Of a stretch of DNA of 64,000 nt, positions 37,332 through 43,979 are shown in pieces. The first letter of the stretch is position 1. Every line of letters starts with the position of its first letter. This stretch comes from Candidatus Saccharimonadota bacterium (GTDB lineage Bacteria; Patescibacteriota; Saccharimonadia; Saccharimonadales; Saccharimonadaceae): positions 1 to 64,000 of the forward strand of contig JAFUBT010000002.1 in assembly GCA_017460065.1 (NCBI GenBank), written 5' to 3'. A program made the translations under genes and the position numbers. Under the pieces are notes generated by a model. The model searched no databases, had not been told where the DNA came from, and worked only from the letters and a program-made list of their open reading frames with translations.

Positions 37332-37823
37332 ATGGAAGTTCGGTATCATATCGATGGACTCAATGCCCCCGACACAGATTTAGATGTTCGCGGTTCGGTT
37401 TATTTTATCGGAAACCCCTATTCGCACTATTATAGTCTGCAAATGGTCATTATCGAGAAAGAGCAACTTTGTCTGTATTTTGGCACGACCGAGTCGCTCC
37501 CGGAAAACCTGCACGCACAGCAACATTCCATCAAGCTACGCCCCAAAGCTGGCAAAGTTGGGCTTGTGGTTCGCAGCATCGAAACGCGTGGCGATTGTAA
37601 TGATGTCGTCTACGACATGGTCACGAGCGAGCAAAGCGCCAACGGCAAGCACTGCTTCCGTTATCGACGCTACGAAGCCGCCATCGAGCGGCCGCGCCAC
37701 TGCAACCTGTCCCTCAATGTGAGCGACGCCTACCTTAAGTCGCAGGATTTCATCGTCACGCATGACGAAGTATTTTCTGGCAATCCGATTGAGGTGTTCG
37801 TGCGCTGGCGCCCCAGCTGCTAG
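37332..37823 (+). CDS. Small protein of unknown function
   Basis: 163 residues, probably all beta with three cysteines in the second half and one at the C-terminus; no signal peptide and no recognised domain. I start at ATG 37332 because AAAGGAGG (37315-37322) directly abuts an earlier ATG (37323) but lies 9 nt from this one. A TAAAAT box (37256-37261) lies upstream, and the leader has the palindrome TCTAGATTATCTAGA. It has its own terminator, so it is a single-gene transcript. Confidence 0.7.
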   Translation: MEVRYHIDGLNAPDTDLDVRGSVYFIGNPYSHYYSLQMVIIEKEQLCLYFGTTESLPENLHAQQHSIKLRPKAGKVGLVVRSIETRGDCNDVVYDMVTSEQSANGKHCFRYRRYEAAIERPRHCNLSLNVSDAYLKSQDFIVTHDEVFSGNPIEVFVRWRPSC

Positions 37824-37829
37824 CCTCTT

Positions 37830-37860
37830 AGCCGCGGACCAATGAGTTCGCGGCTTTTTC
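37830..37860 (+). terminator. Rho-independent terminator
   Basis: AGCCGCG/CGCGGCT with a 12-nt loop followed by TTTTTC, directly after the 163-residue gene. Confidence 0.87.
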
Positions 37861-37894
37861 TTGGCTATTTTCAGATGGTATAATATAGTCCATC

Positions 37895-38641
37895 ATGCCT
37901 AAAATCCAGTCGGGCTACCAGCTTGAATTTGCTGTCGATGCCCAAACCGAAACTACCGCCATTCAGCATCTCGCCGACACCTTTGGCGCCGCTATCAAGA
38001 AGCAAATTCTCCCGGCTCAAATTAGCCGTCACTCCAAACTATTCTTTATCGCGCATTGTTTTCGCTCCGACCAGTTGACGGACGAAGCATATTATCATCT
38101 CCGCAAAAATAAAAACGTCATGATTGTTAGCGATGAGCTTTCGCTGCGGCGTGCCAAACGTATCTTCGAAATTTGTTTACCTGTCGAAGTTCAGCTCAAA
38201 AAAATTCTCATTTACGTTTTTCCCGTTACCTTGCAGGCTCTCCATGGCCATAACGACAAAAAGACCCGCTTGCAAATCTGCCAGCAAATTAATAGTCGCA
38301 CCCTTGGCGACTTGTTAGCTATGCTCGAGGCAGATTTTATTGCTAAAAATAACACCAAAATCTGGGATCATCTCTGTGTTGTGCTGCAAGAGCCAGTCGC
38401 CTTTGACGAAATTAGTCCCCAACTTCAGGCCCTCCGCCATCTTCGCAAAAAAGCCGCACACCCGCAACTTATTTCTGCTCAAGATCTTGCCGACGCCAAA
38501 GCGCAAGCGGCTTTCATCATGAAATACATTGCTAACATTCGCGCCGACTACGATATCGCGCTCAAAGAATGCGTTCAGTGTCTTGCCAAGGAAATCAGTG
38601 TTGCGGATATTCAGCCAGCACTGGCCGAACTTGTTCGCTAA
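37895..38641 (+). CDS. Protein with possible HEPN-like C-terminal domain
   Basis: 248 residues, soluble and mostly helical. The N-terminal part is unrecognised. In the C-terminal half, LQALRHLRKKAAHPQLI followed by a long helix resembles HEPN domains, and RKKAAH fits the R-x4-H ribonuclease motif (about residues 188-193). HEPN proteins are often RNases in toxin or phage-defence systems, but the match is by eye. TGGTATAAT ends 10 nt before the ATG. The 3' end overlaps the convergent kinase gene by 47 nt. Confidence 0.6.
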   Translation: MPKIQSGYQLEFAVDAQTETTAIQHLADTFGAAIKKQILPAQISRHSKLFFIAHCFRSDQLTDEAYYHLRKNKNVMIVSDELSLRRAKRIFEICLPVEVQLKKILIYVFPVTLQALHGHNDKKTRLQICQQINSRTLGDLLAMLEADFIAKNNTKIWDHLCVVLQEPVAFDEISPQLQALRHLRKKAAHPQLISAQDLADAKAQAAFIMKYIANIRADYDIALKECVQCLAKEISVADIQPALAELVR

Positions 38642-39203
38642 TATCCTCAAACTGCTTCTTCGGCACCATCCCCCAATCCGCCAACACGCCATCAATACGT
38701 TCTAGGACGTCTTTTGGCTCATTGCCGCCGTCAACTTCGCGCACTTCTATGCCATTCATTGTCAAGGTGCGAATCATCCCTGTGATATTTCGGTCATACA
38801 AATCCTGCCGCCGTTCAATCGCCGCCCGTGTGTCGTCAACGCGTTTGCGTGCTACTAGCCGCCGCCACAACTCACCCCGTGGCACCCGCAATACAATTGC
38901 GCCCTCTAGGTCTTTAATTCTGCCGCTGTCAATCAGCCACTGCACCTGCCGATAATCCGCCGGAAAGCCATCCAAAATCAGTCGCTTGGACGACTTCGCC
39001 AAGCGCTCCAGCGCTTCATCTACGACTTTCGTCGCCTCCTTAGCGTCAATAAACATTCCGTGTTCCAGAGCAAAACTAATCTCGCGATTGTGCAGATTCA
39101 TCAGCAAATCCCGATACGATACCCACGTCCAGCCATATTTCTCGGCTAATAGCTTTCCCTGTACGGTTTTTCCAGCTCCCGGCGCCCCAAATAGCGTAAT
39201 CAT
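38595..39203 (-). CDS. Adenylate kinase-like nucleoside monophosphate kinase
   Basis: 202 residues. The P-loop GAPGAGKT (residues 6-13) and LILDGFPADYRQVQWL (NMP-kinase signature, normally DGFPR, here DGFPA) identify the family; a LID-like stretch RVPRGELWRRLVARKRVDDT with an arginine-rich region follows. The Arg after DGFP, which usually contacts substrate, is Ala, so the substrate may differ from AMP. TGATACTAT ends 6 nt before the ATG. It could be the cell's adenylate kinase or a specialised paralogue. Confidence 0.78.
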   Translation of the reverse strand: MITLFGAPGAGKTVQGKLLAEKYGWTWVSYRDLLMNLHNREISFALEHGMFIDAKEATKVVDEALERLAKSSKRLILDGFPADYRQVQWLIDSGRIKDLEGAIVLRVPRGELWRRLVARKRVDDTRAAIERRQDLYDRNITGMIRTLTMNGIEVREVDGGNEPKDVLERIDGVLADWGMVPKKQFEDISEQVRPVLAEYPQH

Positions 39204-39239
39204 ATTTCTATAGTATCACGTAAAAAGTTGCCAAAAAAA

Positions 39240-39314
39240 TGGCTCCCCCGGTCAGATTCGAACTGACAACCTCGAAGTTAACAGCTTCTTGCTCCACCAT
39301 TGAGCTACAGGGGA
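39240..39314 (-). tRNA. tRNA-Asn (GTT)
   Basis: 75 nt with an encoded CCA. Acceptor TCCCCTG/CGGGGGA, D-stem GCTC/GAGC, anticodon loop CTGTTAA (GTT), T-arm GTCAG-TTCGAAT-CTGAC and discriminator G. The 27-43 pair is A-G, a mismatch. A T-run follows on the minus strand and serves as terminator. Confidence 0.95.
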
Positions 39315-39368
39315 TTGCAAACACAATTCTACCTGATGACCCCACAAAAGTCAATCACGGTGCAGATT

Positions 39369-39397
39369 TTGACGCCGTTTAACTTAACCGTTATACT
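39369..39397 (+). promoter_or_regulatory. glmS promoter
   Basis: TTGACG (39369-39374), 17 bp, TATACT (39392-39397). A leader of about 20 nt holds GGAGG. No glmS ribozyme fold is apparent because the leader is too short for one. Confidence 0.75.
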
Positions 39398-39424
39398 AAA
39401 ACTAGCTAAAACGGAGGTGTTTTT

Positions 39425-41248
39425 ATGTGTGGGATTGTCGGATATATTGGTAAAAAAACTGCACAGGACGTGCTCCTGACTAGCCTCAAGCGCCTCGAGT
39501 ATCGCGGCTACGATTCTGCCGGCATCGCGACCTTGGATGACGATAATCAACCTCAACTAGCGCGCGCGGTTGGCAAAATTTCCGAACTCGAACAAGTCGT
39601 GCAGCAAGCGCCGCACGCTGGCCATCTTGGTATTGGTCATACCCGCTGGGCCACACACGGCGGCGTCACGACCGTCAATGCCCACCCGCATCATGTTGGC
39701 GACATCTGGCTAGTGCACAATGGTATTATCGAAAACTACAAAGACCTCAAGGCCGAATTGTCCGATGTCGACTTTGCTTCCGACACCGACACCGAAGTGT
39801 TGGCGGCCTTAATCAATCGTGAATATACCGCAGGCGTCAAACTGCAGGACGCTCTTGCCAAGGCCCTCAAACGCGTGCGTGGCACTTATGGCGTGGCCGT
39901 CTTTTCGCCGCGCGAGCCCGAACATATCGTCGTAGCGCGGCTTGGTAGTCCACTCGTAATTGGCGTAGGGCAGGGCGAAACGATCATTGCGTCTGATGCC
40001 TCGGCCTTGCTGGGCTACACACGCGAGGCTATTTATCTCAACGATGGCGAGCTGGCCGTTTGCTCGCGCGACAATGTTGACGTCTTTAATCTCAACTTGC
40101 AACATCTCAACGCCCACGCCGAGACTATCCAAGGCGACCTCGCGCAAATTCAGAAGGGCGGCTATGATCATTTCTTGCTCAAAGAAATCATGGAACAAGC
40201 TAATACCTTGCAAAATACCCTGTCTGGCCGTATCGATCCGCAAGCCGGCACGATGCGCTTGGGTGGCACTAATCTCAGTCCTCAAGAGCTCAAAACCTTG
40301 CGTCACATTGTAATTGTCGGTTGTGGCACTGCTTATTATGCCGGCCTACTGGCTTCGTACTACATGGAGCAACTCATCCCCGATATCACCGTCGAAGTCG
40401 TCATTGCCTCGGAATATCGTTACCGCTCTTTCCACTTACCGGCCCATTCTGTCGCGCTTATCGTCTCGCAGTCTGGTGAAACCGCCGACACTTTGGCTTG
40501 CTTGCGCGAAATCAAAAAACGCGGCACCAAAACTCTCGGCATCGTCAATGTGGTCGGTTCAACTATTGCTCGCGAGGTCGATGGTGGCACCTATGTGCAT
40601 GCTGGCCCCGAAATTTCCGTTGCTTCTACCAAGGCTTTCACTGCTCAAGTTGTCGCAATGTTGATGTTTGCCGGCATGGTTGCCGAATCGCACGGTGGCA
40701 ACAAGGCCCTGATTAGCGAACTCACGCAAGAACTGGCAATGTTGCCAGCCGAAATCGACAATACCTTGAAGACCCATCAGCAGACTATTGAACAACTTGC
40801 CAAGAAATATGCCAAATTCGATGACGCCTTGTACCTTGGGCGTGATACCGCCTATCCCGTGGCACTCGAGGGCGCCCTCAAGCTCAAAGAGGTCTCGTAT
40901 CTGCATGCCGAAGGCTATGCCAGTGGTGAGCTCAAACATGGCCCGATTGCCCTGGTTGACGAAACTTTCTTTGAGGTCTTTGACATTCTCGATAACTGGC
41001 TGTTCGAGAAATCCATTGGCGGTCTGCACGAAGTGCGCGCCCGCGGCGGCAAAACCATTGTCTTTACTAACGCGACCGACAAAGACATCGAAGCCGACGA
41101 TATTGTCCGCCTCAACACGCCCATCAAACACCTTGCGCCACTTCTGCTCAACAACCTGCAGCAACTTTTCGCATATTATGTCGCCGTTCAGCGTGGCAAT
41201 GATGTCGACCAGCCGCGCAACCTTGCCAAATCCGTAACCGTAGAATAA
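39425..41248 (+). CDS. glmS: Glutamine--fructose-6-phosphate aminotransferase
   Basis: 607 residues. It makes glucosamine-6-phosphate for UDP-GlcNAc and peptidoglycan. The N-terminal class II glutaminase begins MCGIVGYIG (nucleophile Cys2) with GIGHTRWATHG and NAHPHHVGDIWLVHNGIIEN. Two SIS domains follow (IVIVGCGTAYYAGLLASYYM, SQSGETADTLACLREIK; and LYLGRDTAYPVALEGALKLK, GELKHGPIALV), ending LAKSVTVE, the usual catalytic tail. A GGAGG site lies 8 nt upstream. It is followed after 8 nt by an AEC transporter with its own AAGGAG site, so the two are probably co-transcribed. Confidence 0.97.
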   Translation: MCGIVGYIGKKTAQDVLLTSLKRLEYRGYDSAGIATLDDDNQPQLARAVGKISELEQVVQQAPHAGHLGIGHTRWATHGGVTTVNAHPHHVGDIWLVHNGIIENYKDLKAELSDVDFASDTDTEVLAALINREYTAGVKLQDALAKALKRVRGTYGVAVFSPREPEHIVVARLGSPLVIGVGQGETIIASDASALLGYTREAIYLNDGELAVCSRDNVDVFNLNLQHLNAHAETIQGDLAQIQKGGYDHFLLKEIMEQANTLQNTLSGRIDPQAGTMRLGGTNLSPQELKTLRHIVIVGCGTAYYAGLLASYYMEQLIPDITVEVVIASEYRYRSFHLPAHSVALIVSQSGETADTLACLREIKKRGTKTLGIVNVVGSTIAREVDGGTYVHAGPEISVASTKAFTAQVVAMLMFAGMVAESHGGNKALISELTQELAMLPAEIDNTLKTHQQTIEQLAKKYAKFDDALYLGRDTAYPVALEGALKLKEVSYLHAEGYASGELKHGPIALVDETFFEVFDILDNWLFEKSIGGLHEVRARGGKTIVFTNATDKDIEADDIVRLNTPIKHLAPLLLNNLQQLFAYYVAVQRGNDVDQPRNLAKSVTVE

Positions 41249-41256
41249 GGAGCCTC

Positions 41257-42228
41257 ATGCAAATTGAACTGACCGACTTTTACTCCCGCCTTGGCACTAT
41301 CGCCATCATCCTCTTGCTTGGTTTTGTGTTAGGTAAACTCAAGCTCATCTCGCCCAAGACCAACAAAGACTTGGTCAATTTGTTACTGTGTGTTTTTATG
41401 CCGGCCTCGCTGTTTATGGCTTTTCCGGCCAGCTACAACGCCGCAACTTCGCACGTCTTCCTGTCCGGGCTAATCGGTGGGGCGCTAGTCATGAGTGCAC
41501 TCGCGGCCATCGCAACCGTCGTCTTTAATCAAAAATGGTACAAGGGTGATTTCCGCTACGCCTCGCAATTTGCCCTGGTCTTCAATAACGCCACTTTTCT
41601 CGGCTACCCAATCATCTCTAGCACTTTTGGCGCACAGAGTAGTGCGGTGGTTGCCTATTGCGGCTTCATTATCCCGTTCAATATTGCGCTGTTTTCTTAT
41701 GGCGTTTATTTGTTTCGTCACAAAATTGACGCCAAACTTATTCGCGATGTTGCTACAAACCCGAACATCATCGCGGTTATCCTCGGCGTGATTGTATTTC
41801 TGCTCAGCTTGCCACTGCCGCGCATGCTCACGGATGCTGTCCAGTACACCAGCAATGCTACGACCGCTCTTTCAATTATCTGCGTCGGCTATATGCTGAG
41901 TACCGCCAAATTTAAACGACTCTTTAAACAATGGCGCATCATCGTCACTGCCGCCATTCAGCTGCTCCTCGGCCCCTTGGCGACCTTTGTACTTTTGATT
42001 TGCCTCAAAACCATCGTCAACACCGGCCTTGGCCTTGATTTTCCCAATGAGGTTATCGTCGTCTGCACGCTCATTCAGGCCTTGCCGACCGCTACTAGTC
42101 TCGGCCTTTTCGCTTCCAAATACGGCGGCAACGAAGCCGAAGCTTCTCAGCTCGTCACCGTCTCAACGCTGCTCTCTATTGTCACTATGCCGCTGATGGT
42201 ATCACTGCTTGTCGGCGGGATGATTTAA
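41257..42228 (+). CDS. AEC-family transporter
   Basis: 323 residues with about ten membrane helices of the auxin-efflux-carrier family (PF03547): IAIILLLGFVLGKLKLISPK at the start, LLLCVFMPASLFMAF, FALVFNNATFLGYPIISSTF, and near the end LIQALPTATSLGLFASKYGG then AEASQLVTVSTLLSIVTMPL. The family moves small organic anions such as malate, though substrates differ. In an organism with little biosynthesis it may import or export host metabolites. It lies 8 nt after glmS. Confidence 0.9.
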   Translation: MQIELTDFYSRLGTIAIILLLGFVLGKLKLISPKTNKDLVNLLLCVFMPASLFMAFPASYNAATSHVFLSGLIGGALVMSALAAIATVVFNQKWYKGDFRYASQFALVFNNATFLGYPIISSTFGAQSSAVVAYCGFIIPFNIALFSYGVYLFRHKIDAKLIRDVATNPNIIAVILGVIVFLLSLPLPRMLTDAVQYTSNATTALSIICVGYMLSTAKFKRLFKQWRIIVTAAIQLLLGPLATFVLLICLKTIVNTGLGLDFPNEVIVVCTLIQALPTATSLGLFASKYGGNEAEASQLVTVSTLLSIVTMPLMVSLLVGGMI

Positions 42229-42232
42229 GTAC

Positions 42233-42260
42233 AAAAAAATGCCCGAGCTTGCGCCCGGGC
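42233..42260 (-). terminator. Rho-independent terminator
   Basis: On the minus strand the GCCCG/CGGGC hairpin is followed by ATTTTTTT, ending the 123-residue gene. Confidence 0.82.
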
Positions 42261-42274
42261 GATGGAGCGAAGAC

Positions 42275-42646
42275 CTACTGTTCAATCAGGGCAATACTGC
42301 CTCGACGAGTCTTCGTATTGTAATAAGCCTTAAACTTGTAAGGCTTATAATCGAGGGAAACATGTCCCACGGCATACGGATCAGCCGTGCAGTATCCCCG
42401 AATATTGAAGCCTTCGCCAGAACCATCTTCGTGCTCAAGGCTTACAATGCGATAATCCTTAATATACATCGCAAAGTATGCGCGCTTCGAGCTACCCTTA
42501 GGGGCGGTGTAACCGACGGCCACTTCGAAGTACACATTGACCTTGGCCGATTTGTCGTATGCGTATTTACACGCATCAAACAACATATCGCGGCTCGGTC
42601 CATTGACGATGTCAAAATACTTTTTCTCGGTCTTCTTGGTATTCAT
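42275..42646 (-). CDS. Small protein of unknown function
   Basis: 123 residues, basic and beta-rich (VNVYFEVAVGYTAPKG; AYFAMYIKDYRIVSLEHEDG; GHVSLDYKPYKFKAYYNTKT). No signal peptide or known motif. The gene has a consensus promoter, a leader of about 80 nt with stems CTAGCC../..GGCTAG and CTCAGA/TCTGAG, and AAAGGAGG 8 nt before the ATG, like several other single-gene units in this window. Probably well expressed; function unknown. Confidence 0.7.
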   Translation of the reverse strand: MNTKKTEKKYFDIVNGPSRDMLFDACKYAYDKSAKVNVYFEVAVGYTAPKGSSKRAYFAMYIKDYRIVSLEHEDGSGEGFNIRGYCTADPYAVGHVSLDYKPYKFKAYYNTKTRRGSIALIEQ

Positions 42647-42732
42647 CCGAATACCTCCTTTCGTAATGTGCTCTCAGACGCATACGCAATCTGAGCCGTT
42701 TCAAGCTAGCCCCCTAGTCGGCTAGTTATTCT

Positions 42733-42761
42733 ATTGTATCATACTCTTGCTATTTTGTCAA
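42733..42761 (-). promoter_or_regulatory. Consensus promoter with structured leader
   Basis: On the minus strand: TTGACA, 17 bp, TGA-TACAAT, followed by a leader of about 80 nt with two stem-loops before the 123-residue gene. Confidence 0.75.
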
Positions 42762-42785
42762 GAGAACCTCTGGCGCATTCATCAA

Positions 42786-42807
42786 AAAATCGGCAATTTG
42801 GCCGATT
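42786..42807 (-). terminator. tRNA terminator
   Basis: On the minus strand AATCGGC/GCCGATT with a short loop followed by T-rich sequence, just after the CAU tRNA. Confidence 0.75.
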
Positions 42808-42818
42808 TATCTACGATC

Positions 42819-42894
42819 TGGTGGGGGCAGCTGGACTTGAACCAGCGACCAATCGGTTATGAGCCGACTGCTCTAACCACTGAGCTATGCCCCC
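42819..42894 (-). tRNA. tRNA with CAT anticodon (elongator Met or Ile2)
   Basis: 76 nt with encoded CCA. Acceptor GGGGGCA/TGCCCCC, D-stem GCTC/GAGC, anticodon loop CTCATAA, T-arm GCTGG-TTCAAGT-CCAGC. The D-, variable- and T-arm sequence resembles E. coli tRNA-Ile2 (lysidine C34) more than elongator tRNA-Met, so it may read AUA after TilS modification. A decision needs the full tRNA set of the genome. Confidence 0.9.
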
Positions 42895-42953
42895 GTAACT
42901 CAAAGTATAACACAAGGGGCGGGCGAGCAAACCGCTAGTGGTATAATATAAGC

Positions 42954-43370
42954 GTGCAAAAGCTCAAAATTAAATTCCGCCAGCTCCGCTACAAGCTCAA
43001 GACCGAGCTGCTGACTTTTTCGCACCTCGCAGTGGTGATTTTGTTGATTCTTTTCGTCTGGTGGACTAGTAGCTCTATTAGCGCACTCAACCGCAACTGG
43101 ACCCTGCAGCAACGCCTCAGCGAACGCCAAGTCGAGAAGATGCGCCTCGAAATCGAAGTCGAAACCCTCAAGCTCGAGCAAGAATATCTCAAGTCCGCCG
43201 AATATCAAGAATACATGGCTCGCGCCAAGCAAAACCGCATGTTCCCTGGTGAAACCATGGTTATCCTGCCACAAAACAGCCAAGCCGCCAAAGACAAAGC
43301 CAAGGAATACCAGTCCGAAACCCGCGAAAAGAGTAATTTTGAACTCTGGCTGGATTTTTGGTTTAGCTGA
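42954..43370 (+). CDS. FtsB/DivIC-like division protein
   Basis: 138 residues: a basic start, one membrane helix (LAVVILLILFVWWTSSS), a coiled coil (QQRLSERQVEKMRLEIEVET), and a conserved-looking EYMARAKQNRMFPGETMVIL that parallels the FtsB/DivIC motif 'yiE.lAR..lg.v.pGE'. It would act in the FtsQLB-type divisome complex. The start is GTG at 42954: TGGTATAAT (42939-42947) ends exactly 6 nt upstream, so the mRNA probably begins at the GTG. Confidence 0.8.
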   Translation: MQKLKIKFRQLRYKLKTELLTFSHLAVVILLILFVWWTSSSISALNRNWTLQQRLSERQVEKMRLEIEVETLKLEQEYLKSAEYQEYMARAKQNRMFPGETMVILPQNSQAAKDKAKEYQSETREKSNFELWLDFWFS

Positions 43371-43441
43371 TACGTCTCAGGGCTACTCTCGTGTTGGCTA
43401 TGGTAGTTTTTCGCCGCAACGGCCACTTGCGCCGTCAGGCC

Positions 43442-43470
43442 TTGACTATTCTCGCCAGATGATGTAAAAT
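43442..43470 (+). promoter_or_regulatory. Initiator tRNA promoter
   Basis: TTGACT (43442-43447), 17 bp, TAAAAT (43465-43470), 12 bp before the mature tRNA 5' end. Confidence 0.75.
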
Positions 43471-43482
43471 TCACAATAACGT

Positions 43483-43559
43483 CGCGGGGTAGAGCAGTCT
43501 GGTAGCTCGTCTGGCCCATAACCAGAAGGTCGTTGGTTCAAATCCAACCCCCGCCACCA
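43483..43559 (+). tRNA. Initiator tRNA-fMet (CAT), atypical
   Basis: 77 nt with encoded CCA. The acceptor CGCGGGG/CCCCGCC leaves C1 opposite C72 unpaired, the bacterial initiator hallmark, and the D-loop and T-arm also match initiators. Two features are unusual: the anticodon loop is CCCATAA, so position 33 is C rather than U, and the anticodon stem TCTGG/CCAGA has U29-A41 in place of the first of three G-C pairs. A terminator hairpin follows at 43596-43615. Confidence 0.95.
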
Positions 43560-43680
43560 TATTTACACTACATGTTGAACATGCACAATAACAATCCCCA
43601 TAACAGGGGTATTTTTGTTGCTTTTGTCTAAAAAATGAGCCATTTTTCGCCCTGAAACCATAAACGAAATGGGGCATATA
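43557..43680. repeat. Direct repeat copy 1 at the tRNA-fMet 3' end
   Basis: About 124 bp that begins at the CCA of tRNA-fMet. It contains the palindrome CATGTTGAACATG, the terminator hairpin CCCC-ATAACA-GGGG with TATTTTT, and an AACCATAAAC segment near its end. The second copy lies about 204 bp downstream. Confidence 0.8.
43596..43615 (+). terminator. Terminator of tRNA-fMet
   Basis: CCCC/GGGG stem followed by TATTTTTG, inside repeat copy 1. An almost identical hairpin at 43800-43819 lies in copy 2, with no gene directly before it. Confidence 0.78.
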
Positions 43681-43685
43681 ATACC

Positions 43686-43736
43686 CAAGCCGTTACAGTT
43701 GCATCATTTTTTCTGCAAGCCGTTACATTTGCATCA
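43686..43736. repeat. Tandem 21-bp repeats, 30-bp period
   Basis: CAAGCCGTTACAGTTGCATC occurs at 43686 and again, with a G-to-T change, at 43716. The two copies lie between the larger direct repeats. Only two copies are present, so this is not a CRISPR array. Confidence 0.75.
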
Positions 43737-43760
43737 GTGGTCCTAATCTGTGGTCGATGG

Positions 43761-43883
43761 CCATATTTAGACTACATGTTGAACATGCACAAGCGTTTTC
43801 CCCGTAACAGGGGTATTTTTGTTGCTTCTGCCCAATACCGCTAATGTTTTTTAAATCATTGCCAAAACCATAAACATGTTATA
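43761..43883. repeat. Direct repeat copy 2
   Basis: About 123 bp homologous to 43557-43680: the same CCATATTTA(C/G)ACTACATG start, CATGTTGAACATG palindrome, terminator-like hairpin and AACCATAAAC near the end, with more divergence in its second half. The gene-free region 43560-43979 holds these repeats, the tandem 21-bp repeats and the leader of the next gene; I see no coding sequence there. Confidence 0.78.
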
Positions 43884-43979
43884 TATTTACGGCAGTGTTG
43901 GAGTAAAATAAAAACGTTAAAAACTGGGCTAGGTCGCGATTGTCATTATTTTTTCTCCCTGCCCGAAAGGTCAAAAGGA

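Noticed and set aside
39240..39425. glmS ribozyme
   Set aside because: The predicted glmS leader is only about 20 nt and the preceding DNA is a tRNA on the other strand, so there is no room for the ribozyme.
43686..43736. CRISPR array
   Set aside because: Only two imperfect repeats, a 9-nt spacer and no cas genes.
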